Shown here: positions 18,536 through 27,871 of the stretch, one piece after another | Layout of the letters: every line of letters starts with the position of its first letter | How positions within the stretch are numbered: position 1 is the stretch's first letter | Source of the DNA: Vibrio owensii CAIM 1854 = LMG 25443 | GTDB taxonomy: Bacteria; Pseudomonadota; Gammaproteobacteria; Enterobacterales; Vibrionaceae | NCBI RefSeq assembly: GCF_000817815.1 | Contig: NZ_JPRD01000005.1 | Span: 1-64,000 of the forward strand | Length of the DNA stretch: 64,000 nt | Direction: 5' to 3' | Made by a program: the position numbers and the translations under genes | Notes under the pieces: generated by a model | What the model was told of the DNA's origin: nothing | Database searches by the model: none | The model's input: only the letters and a program-made list of their open reading frames with translations

Positions 18536-18562
18536 ACAAGCCTTTCAATATGAAAGGCTTGT
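18536..18562 (-). terminator. Terminator of the GlsB-type gene
   Basis: Perfect 12-bp stem ACAAGCCTTTCA (18536-18547) / TGAAAGGCTTGT (18551-18562), 27 bases past the stop of the minus-strand gene. Confidence 0.75.
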
Positions 18563-18588
18563 TTGTTATTGGATGAAGTAAAAAGTGC

Positions 18589-18840
18589 TCAACCTTTTAA
18601 GAAACGGTTGTAGACAAACAATATAACGAAAGCACCTAAAGTAGCGGTGACGATACTGCCGATGTTTACGCCGTCTGCACCGCCAAGGCCAACAAAGCTT
18701 CCTAAGAAACCACCAACGAAAGCGCCTACAATACCGAGCACCATAGTGGCAATCCAGCCGCCTCCGTCGTTGCCAGGCATCAACCACTTAGCCAGTGCTC
18801 CTGCAATCAAACCTAGAATAATCCAAGATAGAAAGCCCAT
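18589..18840 (-). CDS. GlsB/YeaQ/YmgE family small membrane stress protein
   Basis: An 83-residue, three-helix membrane protein, glycine-rich throughout (LGIVGAFVGGFLGSFVGLGG). This is the transglycosylase-associated family, members of which (YeaQ, YmgE, GlsB) are induced in envelope or stationary-phase stress; their mechanism is unknown. AAGGAG lies right before the ATG. Monocistronic, first chromosomal gene to the right of the integrated element. Confidence 0.9.
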   Translation of the reverse strand: MGFLSWIILGLIAGALAKWLMPGNDGGGWIATMVLGIVGAFVGGFLGSFVGLGGADGVNIGSIVTATLGAFVILFVYNRFLKG

Positions 18841-18965
18841 AATTTCTCCTTACTCATTATTGTGTTAGCTATCTGCTATCCGTTTTGAACTGTTACGATT
18901 CAATCATAGTTCATCCCGCTAAAACTGCTCTTTTGTTAACTTGTCACGGGTTAACGCATGATGGG

Positions 18966-20693
18966 TTAGCTGATGACCATAGCGATGTAACCTAATATCA
19001 ACACTAATACAGAGGTCAGCGCATAAGGCACAGGGTAGCCAATTGCAGGCATGTCACTGTGGCTGGCATCTTGAGCCCCTTTCATTGCTGGCGTGCTATT
19101 GCGACCACCAGCGCAGGCTCCGGCTAAAATCGCAGGATTCATCTTGCGGAAATACAAGCCGTATAACCAAGCTAACAGGGGTGGTACGAGTGCTGCGGTC
19201 ACACCCAAGAGTGCAATCTTAATCACGATGATGCCTTGGAATGACGCTAAGATTTTCGGCCCAACGGTTGCCGCCAATACCGCGACAAATAGGTTTAGAC
19301 CTATGTCTTGTAAAAAGCTTCTCGCGCCTTCGCTCATCGGGCCGCCAAAGCTTGGGTTACGGGTTCGCAAAAAAGAAAAGACGATTCCCGTTAGCATGCA
19401 GCCGGCTGATGTCCCTAACGCAAATGGAATGCCAGCAACGGTGACACTCAAATGACCAAAGACATAGCCAATAAGAAGGGAGAGGGCAAGGTAGAAGGTT
19501 TCAGTGACCGTGCTCTCTACAATCGGAACGCTATTGAGTTTGGACGCGGTTTGCTCGACACACCATTGGGAGCCAGCAATGCGGACAACATCGCCCACTT
19601 CGACCTTAGTTTGCGGCAATAAAGGCTGCTGGTGGCCTTGTCGAAATATCGCTTTGAAATAAACGCCAAAACCCACTTCAGCATGCAATTGTGCGACCGT
19701 TTTCCCTGCGTGTTCAGATTTGCCTACGTGGATATCAGCCACTTCGATATCGACGTTTCTTGCTCTTGGTTCATCGACTTCGTTACCGATGTCCGCTTCG
19801 CCTTCGGCAATCAGCACGTGATATTCCCCTCGAATGCCAATCACATCATTTAACTCAAGTGTTGGATTGTCAGAAGCATCAATGACTTGGTCTCCTCGAA
19901 CCACTTTTAGTACCGCAGCATCCGGGAACTTCTGATACAGCTCTTGAACTGAACGACCGACGAGCTCTTGGTGTGAAACTTTGTAGGCTCTCACATCAAT
20001 CGGAAGTACGCCGACATCGGAAAAGCCAAAAGTACTTGGCAATTTTTCGTTGTCGTCTCCAGTGGAGTATTCCGCTTCGGCGTCTTTGCCCGCTTTAACG
20101 GGATCGATACCAAATAGGGAAGGAAGGTACTTAATAAATAGGATGATTAAGACGGTTGAGAGAACATAACTGATTGCGTATCCGGCGGCGATGTTGGCAC
20201 TGACATGATCAATACTCATGCCTTCAGGAGGAGTAAAGGCTCCCGAGCTTATTGCAGATTGTGCAACGCCCATTACGGCGGTCACAGTATAGCTCCCAGA
20301 AATGATGCCAGCCGCATAGCCCGGTTCTAGCCCCATTAATTTTGCGCCGATCACCACAATCGCGAAGTTGCTAAAGACCACAATGAGCCCAATAACCACA
20401 AAGTCGATGCCGCCCCGTGCTAACCCAGAGAAGAATTGCGGTCCGACTTTCATCCCGATGGCGTACATGAACATCATCAAAAAGATGTCTGACACCAAGC
20501 CCGGTTCTTCAATTTTTAGCCCGTAAACAGAAAAGGAGGTCAGCGCCAGAGCAACACCAACGACTAACGTGCCGGCGGTTGTACCTAGGCTAACGCCTTT
20601 AAAGGTTAATCGGCCAAGCGGATAACCAATGGCGAGAGATAAAAAGAGAAAAACGAATGGGTTTTCTGACAAGTAACTAAAGAGAAAAGACAT
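18966..20693 (-). CDS. AspT/YidE-family amino-acid exchanger with two TrkA-C domains
   Basis: A 575-residue inner-membrane antiporter of the aspartate:alanine exchanger family. Two blocks of membrane helices (about 1-180 and 390-575), each holding an AspT/YidE/YbjL duplication motif (SGSYTVTAVMGV and GACAGGRNSTPAM), flank a cytosolic pair of RCK-C/TrkA-C domains (about 215-380). It lies 77 bases behind gadB on the same strand, so both are probably one operon. In AspT of lactic bacteria the exchanger couples to an aspartate decarboxylase; here the partner is glutamate decarboxylase, so glutamate-in/GABA-out exchange is the likely job. That substrate assignment is inferred from the neighbour. 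Confidence 0.85.
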   Translation of the reverse strand: MSFLFSYLSENPFVFLFLSLAIGYPLGRLTFKGVSLGTTAGTLVVGVALALTSFSVYGLKIEEPGLVSDIFLMMFMYAIGMKVGPQFFSGLARGGIDFVVIGLIVVFSNFAIVVIGAKLMGLEPGYAAGIISGSYTVTAVMGVAQSAISSGAFTPPEGMSIDHVSANIAAGYAISYVLSTVLIILFIKYLPSLFGIDPVKAGKDAEAEYSTGDDNEKLPSTFGFSDVGVLPIDVRAYKVSHQELVGRSVQELYQKFPDAAVLKVVRGDQVIDASDNPTLELNDVIGIRGEYHVLIAEGEADIGNEVDEPRARNVDIEVADIHVGKSEHAGKTVAQLHAEVGFGVYFKAIFRQGHQQPLLPQTKVEVGDVVRIAGSQWCVEQTASKLNSVPIVESTVTETFYLALSLLIGYVFGHLSVTVAGIPFALGTSAGCMLTGIVFSFLRTRNPSFGGPMSEGARSFLQDIGLNLFVAVLAATVGPKILASFQGIIVIKIALLGVTAALVPPLLAWLYGLYFRKMNPAILAGACAGGRNSTPAMKGAQDASHSDMPAIGYPVPYALTSVLVLILGYIAMVIS

Positions 20694-20770
20694 AGTGTCA
20701 CCTGTGACCTAGTGAGTGGCAGAGCGAGGTACAACCCATATTCCTCGCTCTTGCGTGTAAGGTGAGAGCG

Positions 20771-22165
20771 TTAACCGTGATTGAAGTTGCTCGATTCGTC
20801 TGCATCACTGCCGTTAACAATCGGATGTTTGGCAAAGAAGTCGACGCAGTGTTGCAAATCGGCAATCAAAAGATCGGCCATGTCGCGGCTAAATCCGTGG
20901 CGAACCAAAATGCGCATGATCACCAGATCTTCGCGTTCTGCTGGCATGGCGTAAGCGGCGATCTGCCAACCTCTTGATCGAATGCGATCTGAGAGATCAT
21001 AGAGGTTGAAGCCCGGATTCGCGTCTTCTTTGAGTGACCAACTCAGTGCAGGTATCCCGCCGTGCCCGTCGTAGATAATCTTGAACATGCCCATCTTCTC
21101 GACCTCTTCTGCTAGGTATCGAGCAGTGTCGTAACAGGCTTGGTGGATCTTTCGGTATCCCTCTTTACCGAGACGAAGGAAGTTGTAGTACTGAGCAACG
21201 ATTTGACCACCAGGACGGGAGAAGTTGAGGGCAAAAGTTGGCATGTTCCCGCCGAGATAGTTAACGTTGAAGATCAGATCTTCATGCAACGCATCCGCAT
21301 CTCGCCAAACCACCCACCCAACGCCTAGCGGCGATAGACCAAATTTATGCCCAGAAGCGTTGATTGATTTGACTCTTGGTAAACGGAAATCCCACTCTAA
21401 GTCTGGATCACAGAAAGGAGCGAGGAACGCACCACTTGCGCCGTCGACATGGATTGGAATGTCTAACCCCGTTTCCGCTTGGAGTCGATCTAAAGCCTCA
21501 TGCACGGCTTTTACAGGTTCGTACTGACATGTAAAAGTCACCCCAAGAGTTGGAACGACACCAATGGTGTTTTCATCACAGCGTTTAATCACTTCTTCTG
21601 GCGTCATGATTAGGCGATCGCCTTGCATCGGAATTTCACGCAGTTCGATATCCCAATAACGAGCGAACTTGTGCCAGCACACCTGAACGGGACCACAAAT
21701 GAGGTTAGGGCGGTCAGTCGGCTTGCCTTGCTTCTTCATTTTTTCACGCCATGCCCATTTCAGAGCCATACCGCCGAGCATGGCCGCTTCACTGGAACCC
21801 GTCGTAGAACATCCCATCGGATTTTCAGCGTCTGGTGCATGCCAAAGGTCTGCCAACATGTGAACACAACGAGATTCGATTTCAGCCGTTTGGGGGTACT
21901 CATCTTTGTCGATCATGTTTTTGTCGATGCACTCATCCATCAACTTGTGTACTTCTTCTTCTACCCAAGTTTGGCAAAATGTAGCGAGGTTCTGGCGAGA
22001 GTTGCCGTCGAGCATCAGCTCATCGTGTACCACTTGGTAAGCATGTTCCGGCGAGTGTTCTTCATCTGGAATACGATACTTGGGCATAACAACGGAAAGA
22101 TCTTTCGATGAGTACACATCGTCGAGAATAGAGCCACGGACGGTCGATTTTTTATGAAGAGGCAT
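20771..22165 (-). CDS. gadB: Glutamate decarboxylase, PLP-dependent
   Basis: A 464-residue class II decarboxylase converting glutamate to GABA and CO2 with use of a proton. PLP-binding Lys274 sits in [11 protein letters not shown] (E. coli Lys276), the substrate segment [11 protein letters not shown] near 119, and HVDGASGAF near 239. The C-terminus ends NFNHG, placing a histidine next to last as in E. coli GadB, where His465 shuts the enzyme at neutral pH. The conserved N-terminus points to acid-dependent membrane recruitment. With the exchanger downstream it forms a complete acid-resistance unit. Located on a chromosomal segment flanked by ordinary genes. Confidence 0.95.
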   Translation of the reverse strand: MPLHKKSTVRGSILDDVYSSKDLSVVMPKYRIPDEEHSPEHAYQVVHDELMLDGNSRQNLATFCQTWVEEEVHKLMDECIDKNMIDKDEYPQTAEIESRCVHMLADLWHAPDAENPMGCSTTGSSEAAMLGGMALKWAWREKMKKQGKPTDRPNLICGPVQVCWHKFARYWDIELREIPMQGDRLIMTPEEVIKRCDENTIGVVPTLGVTFTCQYEPVKAVHEALDRLQAETGLDIPIHVDGASGAFLAPFCDPDLEWDFRLPRVKSINASGHKFGLSPLGVGWVVWRDADALHEDLIFNVNYLGGNMPTFALNFSRPGGQIVAQYYNFLRLGKEGYRKIHQACYDTARYLAEEVEKMGMFKIIYDGHGGIPALSWSLKEDANPGFNLYDLSDRIRSRGWQIAAYAMPAEREDLVIMRILVRHGFSRDMADLLIADLQHCVDFFAKHPIVNGSDADESSNFNHG

Positions 22166-22528
22166 GTGAAATCCCTTATCTTATTGAAACAATTGTGCTT
22201 GTTATCAGTAGTGATTGGTGTTCATAAGACAGTTTTGACTGCCAATTAAACGTAGCAGAGATTTTTATAGCCGTTGATTTTGTGACTCGTTGTTTGGGCT
22301 GTCGCACAGACTTTGTGCTGAGTTGAGCGAAGAATACAGAAGAAGTGGCAACTGCTATTCCATATTTAGATTAAGAAAATTTGGATCCGCTGTAGGAACT
22401 TTGACGCATAATTTACTAAATGCTGCTCGGTTTGCGGATTCGTGTTGTAAACTTAGAGCATCTAATTTCAAGGATTTACATTCCGGCGCTTGGTCACCCC
22501 GATCAAGATTGTCTCTTACGAGGTAAAA
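22166..22528. other. Divergent gadB / mscS intergenic region
   Basis: 363 bases between two divergent starts. Several short open frames are present but none has a ribosome site or coding character. No clear operator was recognised. It must hold the gadB promoter and the leader of the MscS-family gene (AGG 6 bases before the ATG at 22529). Confidence 0.5.
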
Positions 22529-24220
22529 ATGACGTTACTATCCCCCCTAAAAGTGCGTTTTACACCATTTGTGGTGTTATTTATGGCGTTTGCTTTGACC
22601 ATGAGTTCCTTTGTGGTTCGAGCAACAGAAAGCACAGAAACGGTCGTAGAAGTACCAAAGGTTTCTGCCGCTGAAAAAGCGATTGATAACATCAACCAAG
22701 ACATCATCGATTTGTCTGAAAGCTTGAAACAAGCCAGTGGCGATGAGCGTGATGCACTACAACTACAACTGTTCCAAAAAAATGAAGAGCTGCGCAGCCG
22801 CCTTGCAACAGCAATCAGCAACAAGTCGATTCCTCATGAGAAGCTGATTGAGCTTGTTCAAACTCAAGAGAAGTATTCAGAAGGCGCGGTCGTTTACCTA
22901 GATGACAAAGTCAAAACGCTCAATGAAGAAATCAATACTGCAAAAGACGAAGACAAACTGTCGTTAGTAAACAGCTATCGTGAATTGCAGCAGTACTTGG
23001 ACGTAAGCTACGAATCAAGCTGGCAAAACCTTAACTGGCTGAAAACACTAGGTGTGCAAGATGAAGATGCGGAAGCGACATTCAAAGACAACGTTGATAA
23101 GCGCATGCGCTTGCTGTCTGCGTCGATTGAGTACTTGAATCAGCAAAGCGAAATCATCGGCTCACAAATTTCCTCTAGTCCAGAGTCAGAAAAAGCGTCT
23201 CTGCAGCTAAGCCAACTGATTCTGAAGCAACGACTAAATATCGCGACAGAGAGCTTACGCAATCTGATCACCATTGGCGATAAAGTTGGCCTAGAAACAT
23301 CGGAATACAAGCGTCAGATCTTTGAGGTGACGGGTAGCATCACGCATGATTTGCTGAACACCAAAGTAATTCTGTCTATCTTGAGCCATTGGTCGAACTC
23401 AATGGTGGATTGGTTTGCTGAAAACGCACCACAGCACATCTTCCAGTTGTTTGTGTTTGCTTTGATCCTGCTGATTGCCCGCGCACTGGCGAAGCTAACA
23501 CGCAAAGTGGTTAGCAAGACGGTGGCATCGAAGAACTTGAAGCTGTCACACTTGATGCAAGACTTCTTTATCTCGATGTCAGGCAAAGCCGTGTGGATCA
23601 TCGGTATCATGGTTGGCCTATCTCAAATCGGCCTTAACCTTGCTCCAATCCTGACTGGTTTCGGTATTGCTGGTGTGATCATCGGTTTCGCATTACAAGA
23701 TACGCTCTCAAACTTCGCTGCGGGTATGATGCTACTGATCTACCGTCCGTTCGATGTCGGTGACTTTGTTTATGCAGGTGGTGTAGACGGTAAGGTAAGC
23801 CATATGAGCTTGGTGAACACCACAATCCGTACTTTCGATAACCAAATCATCATCGTGCCAAACAGCAAGATTTGGGGAGACGTAATTAAGAACGTGACGC
23901 ATGAGCGCATTCGCCGTGTCGATATGGTTTTTGGTATTGGTTACTCAGATGACGTGCTAAAAGCAGAAGAAGTATTGGCAGATATCGTGACTTCTCACCC
24001 TTCAGTACTTCGTTCTCCAGAGCCAATGATCAAGCTTCATACACTGAACACTTCTTCAGTTGACTTCATTGTTCGCCCTTGGGTTAAAACGGATGACTAC
24101 TGGGATGTTTACTGGGATGTGACCCGAGAAGTGAAACTGCGCTTCGATCGTGAAGGCATTTCGATTCCATTCCCACAACAAGATGTGCACTTGCACATGG
24201 TGGAAAAGAAAGAAGCATAA
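22529..24220 (+). CDS. MscS-family mechanosensitive channel with periplasmic coiled-coil domain
   Basis: A 563-residue protein. A signal sequence (MAFALTMSSFVVRA, about 18-31) leads into about 240 residues of periplasmic, highly charged coiled coil, then several membrane helices from about 280. The pore helix GFGIAGVIIGFALQDTLSNFAAG and the beta-domain motif YRPFDVGDFVYAGG are the MscS hallmarks. Such large members release solutes on osmotic downshock or sense membrane tension under particular conditions; this one is larger than MscS (286) and resembles the extended YnaI/YjeP-type groups. The start at 22529 is chosen for its ribosome site; an upstream frame exists without one. Confidence 0.88.
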   Translation: MTLLSPLKVRFTPFVVLFMAFALTMSSFVVRATESTETVVEVPKVSAAEKAIDNINQDIIDLSESLKQASGDERDALQLQLFQKNEELRSRLATAISNKSIPHEKLIELVQTQEKYSEGAVVYLDDKVKTLNEEINTAKDEDKLSLVNSYRELQQYLDVSYESSWQNLNWLKTLGVQDEDAEATFKDNVDKRMRLLSASIEYLNQQSEIIGSQISSSPESEKASLQLSQLILKQRLNIATESLRNLITIGDKVGLETSEYKRQIFEVTGSITHDLLNTKVILSILSHWSNSMVDWFAENAPQHIFQLFVFALILLIARALAKLTRKVVSKTVASKNLKLSHLMQDFFISMSGKAVWIIGIMVGLSQIGLNLAPILTGFGIAGVIIGFALQDTLSNFAAGMMLLIYRPFDVGDFVYAGGVDGKVSHMSLVNTTIRTFDNQIIIVPNSKIWGDVIKNVTHERIRRVDMVFGIGYSDDVLKAEEVLADIVTSHPSVLRSPEPMIKLHTLNTSSVDFIVRPWVKTDDYWDVYWDVTREVKLRFDREGISIPFPQQDVHLHMVEKKEA

Positions 24221-24248
24221 ATTTCTTTTACTTGAATCCAAAATCAAC

Positions 24249-24278
24249 AAAAAGGCGCTCAATTAGAGCGCCTTTTTT
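24249..24278 (+). terminator. Terminator of the MscS-family gene
   Basis: Stem AAAGGCGCTC (24251-24260) / GAGCGCCTTT (24266-24275) and T-run, 30 bases past the stop; it may also serve the convergent minus-strand gene. Confidence 0.85.
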
Positions 24279-24297
24279 ATCGGTTTAGCAGTAAAGA

Positions 24298-24582
24298 TTA
24301 CAGCTCATCCAAGAACGTGATTTTTGGCTCACTAGCAAGTAAACCATCAATCTCACTCAGTAGAGTCTGGAAGTGCGTTGTCTTGCAGTGTTCGTCAAAC
24401 GCGGCTTGGTCTGCAAACTGCTCTTGGAATAAGAATTGGCTTGGGTCATTTTTGTCTTGGAACAAGTGATAACGCACGCAGCCAGTCTCATTTCGAGTCG
24501 GCTCTAGCATCGCTTCTAATGCTTGTTTTAGTTGAGATACGCAGTCAGGCTTTGCGTGAAATGCAGCAGTTAAATGAATCAT
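24298..24582 (-). CDS. Antibiotic-biosynthesis-monooxygenase (ABM) domain protein, putative quinol monooxygenase
   Basis: A 94-residue ferredoxin-like ABM-fold protein (YgiN-like), with segments TGCVRYHLFQDKNDPSQFLFQEQF and a conserved histidine in CKTTHFQ. Members oxidise quinols or protect against them without a cofactor. It precedes a glyoxalase-type gene on the same strand by reverse order (the VOC gene lies 68 bases upstream), so the two may be co-transcribed as a small electrophile or oxidant defence pair. Substrate unknown. Confidence 0.82.
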   Translation of the reverse strand: MIHLTAAFHAKPDCVSQLKQALEAMLEPTRNETGCVRYHLFQDKNDPSQFLFQEQFADQAAFDEHCKTTHFQTLLSEIDGLLASEPKITFLDEL

Positions 24583-24650
24583 AGTTGTGTTTGCTTCTTT
24601 GTTGTTATTAAAGGGGATAGTGGCCGTTCCTGTTGGGACAGAACTTACTA

Positions 24651-25046
24651 TCAGAGATAGCGACCTTGACGCTGCAAGAACTCAATTTTGTAGCCGTCTG
24701 GGTCGGTAATGAAGAAGAAGGTTGCTAAGTGCTTTTCCTGATGGTCAAAGACTTTGATGTCACTGGTTTCAATATCCAATGAGTTAAGGCGTCGGTGTGT
24801 CGCCGCAATATCCTCCACACTTACAGCAAGGTGGCCGTAACCAGTGCCATGTGTGTAAGGTTCACTTTGGTCGTGATTGTGCGTCAGTTCCAGCTCAAAC
24901 CCTGTTTCTGGGTTCGCTAAGTAGGTAAGAGAAAAGCCGTCGAATACGTATTGGTCTTTGATTTCTAGCTCAAGTGCGTCGTGATAAAACTTAAGAGAAC
25001 GCTCCAGATCGCTTACGCGGATCATGGTATGAATCATTTTTGTCAT
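24651..25046 (-). CDS. Glyoxalase I-like VOC metalloenzyme
   Basis: A 131-residue vicinal-oxygen-chelate protein. The four metal ligands of lactoylglutathione lyase are all in place: His in IHTMIRV, Glu in FELELTHN, His in GYGHLAVSV and Glu in YKIEFLQR. It should therefore bind a divalent metal and isomerise a glutathione-methylglyoxal adduct or a similar substrate. It differs clearly from the main Vibrio GloA, so it is probably a paralogue with its own substrate. AGGAG sits before the ATG. Confidence 0.85.
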   Translation of the reverse strand: MTKMIHTMIRVSDLERSLKFYHDALELEIKDQYVFDGFSLTYLANPETGFELELTHNHDQSEPYTHGTGYGHLAVSVEDIAATHRRLNSLDIETSDIKVFDHQEKHLATFFFITDPDGYKIEFLQRQGRYL

Positions 25047-25146
25047 GAGTACTCCTTAATTGTGCGCTTAGACTAGTCAGTTTTCGCGCGCAATAGGTAG
25101 TACTCAGGTACGACAATGAACGTTGAGGGAGGTGTGGGTGTTTTGT

Positions 25147-25443
25147 TTAATGCAGTTCGCTCAACGCTTGTGCCATGGTCTCTTGAGGCTGGCGTGCATA
25201 CGTTAGACAAGCGCAACGCAACAAGGAGGCAAAGTTGTTTACTTCACCATTATGCTCCAACGCTTCTTGGTAAACCGTACTGATGAACTTCGGCACCGTC
25301 ATCTCTTGTGCAGAAGCGATCTCTTCTAAGATCAGCCAAAAGCTGGACTCTAGTTTCACGCTCGTAGCATGGCCATCGATACGGATAGAGCGGGTGATAA
25401 ATTGGTAGTTTTCCTGAGGTTGCTTAGCAAATATTTCGCACAT
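25147..25443 (-). CDS. Ribbon-helix-helix domain protein
   Basis: A 98-residue protein whose central part SIRIDGHATSVKLESSFW followed by EEIASAQEMTVPKFIS matches the RHH_4 group (single-strand DNA-contact beta strand followed by two helices). Probably a small DNA-binding regulator. I take the ATG at 25443; the longer frame from 25503 has no ribosome site and reaches back toward the phosphatase terminator. No toxin partner is adjacent, so it is unlikely to be an antitoxin. Confidence 0.75.
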   Translation of the reverse strand: MCEIFAKQPQENYQFITRSIRIDGHATSVKLESSFWLILEEIASAQEMTVPKFISTVYQEALEHNGEVNNFASLLRCACLTYARQPQETMAQALSELH

Positions 25444-25517
25444 GGTATTGATCGTATTTATAAATAACCCGCAGATATTGGAACGTTGAGTGCGGGGCGT
25501 CAACCGTTTCTATGTAA

Positions 25518-25541
25518 AAAAACGCCCTCTAATGAGGGCGT
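25518..25541 (-). terminator. Terminator of the alkaline phosphatase gene
   Basis: Stem ACGCCCTC (25522-25529) / GAGGGCGT (25534-25541), followed on the minus strand by seven T. It lies 41 bases behind the phoA stop. Confidence 0.85.
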
Positions 25542-25582
25542 GAAGGTTTCACCAAAAGATGAAAGTAAGTGCAAATTACGGA

Positions 25583-27160
25583 TTATTTGATTTGTTGAAT
25601 CAGGTATTCACCCAGCTGTGAGTGATGCATGATTTTCGAAACCGGAAGAATAGTACCCGCTGGCCCCCATGCAAAAACGTTTACCGGAGTATGCGTGTGT
25701 GTACCTGTTCCCCAGACTGTGTTTTGTTTGGTCGCTTGCTCACGAGCTAACAAGTTGCCACGGTCGTTGTATGGGAAGAAGGCGTCAAAGTCATTGACCG
25801 CTGGGACATTCTCTTCACTCAAATACTTGTGGCTTGCGAGGCGGTAAGGGTTAGGTTTACTTGCTAATACGCGCGCAGCTTGCTCTGGTGTGATGGAGAA
25901 GTCGCTGCTCGCGTTGACAATCTCAGCCAACTTTTCTGGCGTCTGTGCTGCTTCATCGAGTTTCTGGAACTCACTGATCATGCCGTAGTAGCTTTGCTTT
26001 TGATTGTAGAGGCCATCGAGAATATCAAACTGGCCAAAGTTGAAGTTTGGTGCGTAATCGCGGTTCGCAAATGCTTCGCCACTGCGCTTTTCTGGTTTTG
26101 GCAAATTTGCTGATGAGTAACTGAATCCAAAAGAGCCAGTTTCATGATCGGCAGTGACGATAACAAGAGTGTCTTCGCGACCTTTTGCCCATTCATAAAC
26201 TGTATTTACCGCTTCATCAAACTTGATCAATTCATGCAGCATGGTGCCGGCATCGTTACTGTGTCCTGCCCAGTCAATTTGACCGCCTTCCACCATCAAG
26301 AAGAAGCCATCTTTATCCTTTGAAAGGACATCGAGCGCTTTCTCGGTCATTTCTTTTAACGATGGTTGGGTACGTTTCGGATCGTCTTTGCTGTGGCTGT
26401 ACGCGATGCCATCATTCATGCCGGAATAAGCAAAGAGTCCCAGTACTTTTTCGCCCTTTGCTTGTTCAAGCATGTTGCGGTTAAACGCTAGGCTGTAACC
26501 CTGCTGCTGCGCTTCCGTCAGAAGGTTTCGCTCATCTTTACGTTTTGATTTTAGGTAAACGTCGCCTTGAGTCAGTTGCTCAAGTTGTTTGTAAGTGTCG
26601 CCTTTGTCGTTGGTCGATTTAGGAATCCAATGACGAAGGCCGCCAGAAAGCATCACATCCACGCCGGTCTCTAGCATGTCTACAGCGATGCTATTTTCCA
26701 ACGAGCGGTGAGGTTGGTGAGAGGCAAAAGCGGCAGGTGTCGCGTGCGTCATGCGGGTATCTGAAACCAAGCCAGTTGCTTTCCCTTTTGCCTTCGCTTT
26801 CTCCAAAATCGTTTCAACGTGGTTGCCTTGGCTATCGATTCCAATCACTTCAGAAGCGGTCGGAATGCCGGTCGCAAGCATGGTTGCTGAACAAGCTGAA
26901 TCCACGACGATGGCATCTTCTGGGTTTGTCAAAGAGGAGCCGATTACTCCTTCTTGTGCCAGTTTGTATAGTGCGGTGGTTTCGCCTTTGTAGATAGAGT
27001 TTGGTGCATGATTGGCGTAGGTCTCTAACAAGCCAACTTGTTGAGGGCCCATGCCATCGCCAATCATCAAGATGACGTTTTTGATTTCTGCTGAGAGCGC
27101 ATTGAAAGAAAGTGTGGATGCCGCTACTGCGGTTACGATTGGGGTCACTAAGTGCTTCAT
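25583..27160 (-). CDS. phoA: Periplasmic alkaline phosphatase
   Basis: A 525-residue exported metallophosphatase. Signal peptide residues 1-23 (cleavage after LSA). Metal and catalytic motifs: MIGDGMG at 32-38, nucleophile Ser88 in VVDSACSATM, WAGHSND and TADHETGSFGF with the zinc-binding histidines. Histidine and glutamine replace the second-shell residues of E. coli PhoA, as in other marine enzymes, and the protein is about 50 residues longer, with an insertion before the GTHTHTP zinc histidine. It releases phosphate from organic esters. Monocistronic with its own terminator; a PhoB site was not convincingly found. Confidence 0.92.
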   Translation of the reverse strand: MKHLVTPIVTAVAASTLSFNALSAEIKNVILMIGDGMGPQQVGLLETYANHAPNSIYKGETTALYKLAQEGVIGSSLTNPEDAIVVDSACSATMLATGIPTASEVIGIDSQGNHVETILEKAKAKGKATGLVSDTRMTHATPAAFASHQPHRSLENSIAVDMLETGVDVMLSGGLRHWIPKSTNDKGDTYKQLEQLTQGDVYLKSKRKDERNLLTEAQQQGYSLAFNRNMLEQAKGEKVLGLFAYSGMNDGIAYSHSKDDPKRTQPSLKEMTEKALDVLSKDKDGFFLMVEGGQIDWAGHSNDAGTMLHELIKFDEAVNTVYEWAKGREDTLVIVTADHETGSFGFSYSSANLPKPEKRSGEAFANRDYAPNFNFGQFDILDGLYNQKQSYYGMISEFQKLDEAAQTPEKLAEIVNASSDFSITPEQAARVLASKPNPYRLASHKYLSEENVPAVNDFDAFFPYNDRGNLLAREQATKQNTVWGTGTHTHTPVNVFAWGPAGTILPVSKIMHHSQLGEYLIQQIK

Positions 27161-27871
27161 TGTATATTCCTTATTTATAAAAGCGCTCGAATTAAAACAA
27201 GGATTTATTGCAGAAATGCTACCGTCATAAAAGGTTCATGTGGAAGTCACTTCTATTCACTAAGTCTAGGGGCTGTTGCTTTTTCGTGGTTGAGTTTTGT
27301 TCGATGAGACACCCAGCTATGCTTAACCTCTGCCTTGTATAAACTCCCCCAAACTGCCGCAAAAATCAGCTCGAAAGATTAACAGACCTTAAAATAAGAA
27401 AAGCCCACAGAAGTGGGCTTTGAGTTAAGTTTAGGAGTCGAAAGTCATGAGCTAAAGCTACACCGCGTAAGCAGAGCTTTGGGTCACGATGAGCAAACTC
27501 GATTGAAGAAGGCATGGAAGCCTTTTCTGAACCAAGTTTGGCCAGTTTTGCTCTCACCATATTGTCTGAATAGAGTGACAACTCCTCTTGCCCTTCTAAA
27601 GACAAATGATGAACAGCAAACAGAACTCGCCTTACGCAGCAGCATAATCGAGATAATTCTGTGAAATTTGGGATTCGTCGGGCGCGAACTTATCGGCCGT
27701 ACTTAATAGGAAAATGGAGAAATTGAGTTGAAGAAGAGCAAGATTGAAAAGCCTTTTTCACAGTCCATCGTCCAATAATGAATCGCCGATCATTATGGAC
27801 CGGAGCAAAAAATGTGTTCAAATGAGGATGGTTATCGTAACGAAAGAAACTCTTGCTTAACGCAGTTGAGG
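27161..27871. other. 711-base gap with an orphan terminator and a bulged hairpin
   Basis: Nearest phoA it must contain that gene's promoter. Two frames of about 80 codons (27366-27605 minus, 27413-27664 plus) run through a terminator hairpin and look non-coding. A hairpin at 27768-27801 (GTCCAATAATGAATCG against CGATCATTATGGAC, two bulges) could end the minus-strand gene at 27872. No protein gene is supported; see the finding on a possible small RNA. Confidence 0.5.
27400..27421 (-). terminator. Orphan intrinsic terminator, minus strand
   Basis: Stem AAGCCCAC (27401-27408) / GTGGGCTT (27413-27420); on the minus strand it is followed by TTTTCTTATTTT. No annotated gene ends within 450 bases upstream of it, so it probably ends an unrecognised transcript. 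Confidence 0.7.

Noticed and set aside
22290-22526. Small frame between gadB and the MscS gene
   Set aside because: No ribosome site, no recognisable domain, and it lies in the expected promoter region.
25147-25443. Toxin-antitoxin pair with the RHH protein as antitoxin
   Set aside because: No small toxin-like gene is adjacent; the neighbours are a terminator and a glyoxalase-type enzyme.
27222-27239. PhoB box before phoA (CCGTCATAAAAGGTTCAT)
   Set aside because: Only the first 7-mer fits well, the second matches 4 of 7, and the direction is opposite to phoA transcription.
27366-27664. Two overlapping frames of about 80 codons in the phoA upstream gap
   Set aside because: Both cover an intrinsic terminator, lack good ribosome sites and give unremarkable proteins.
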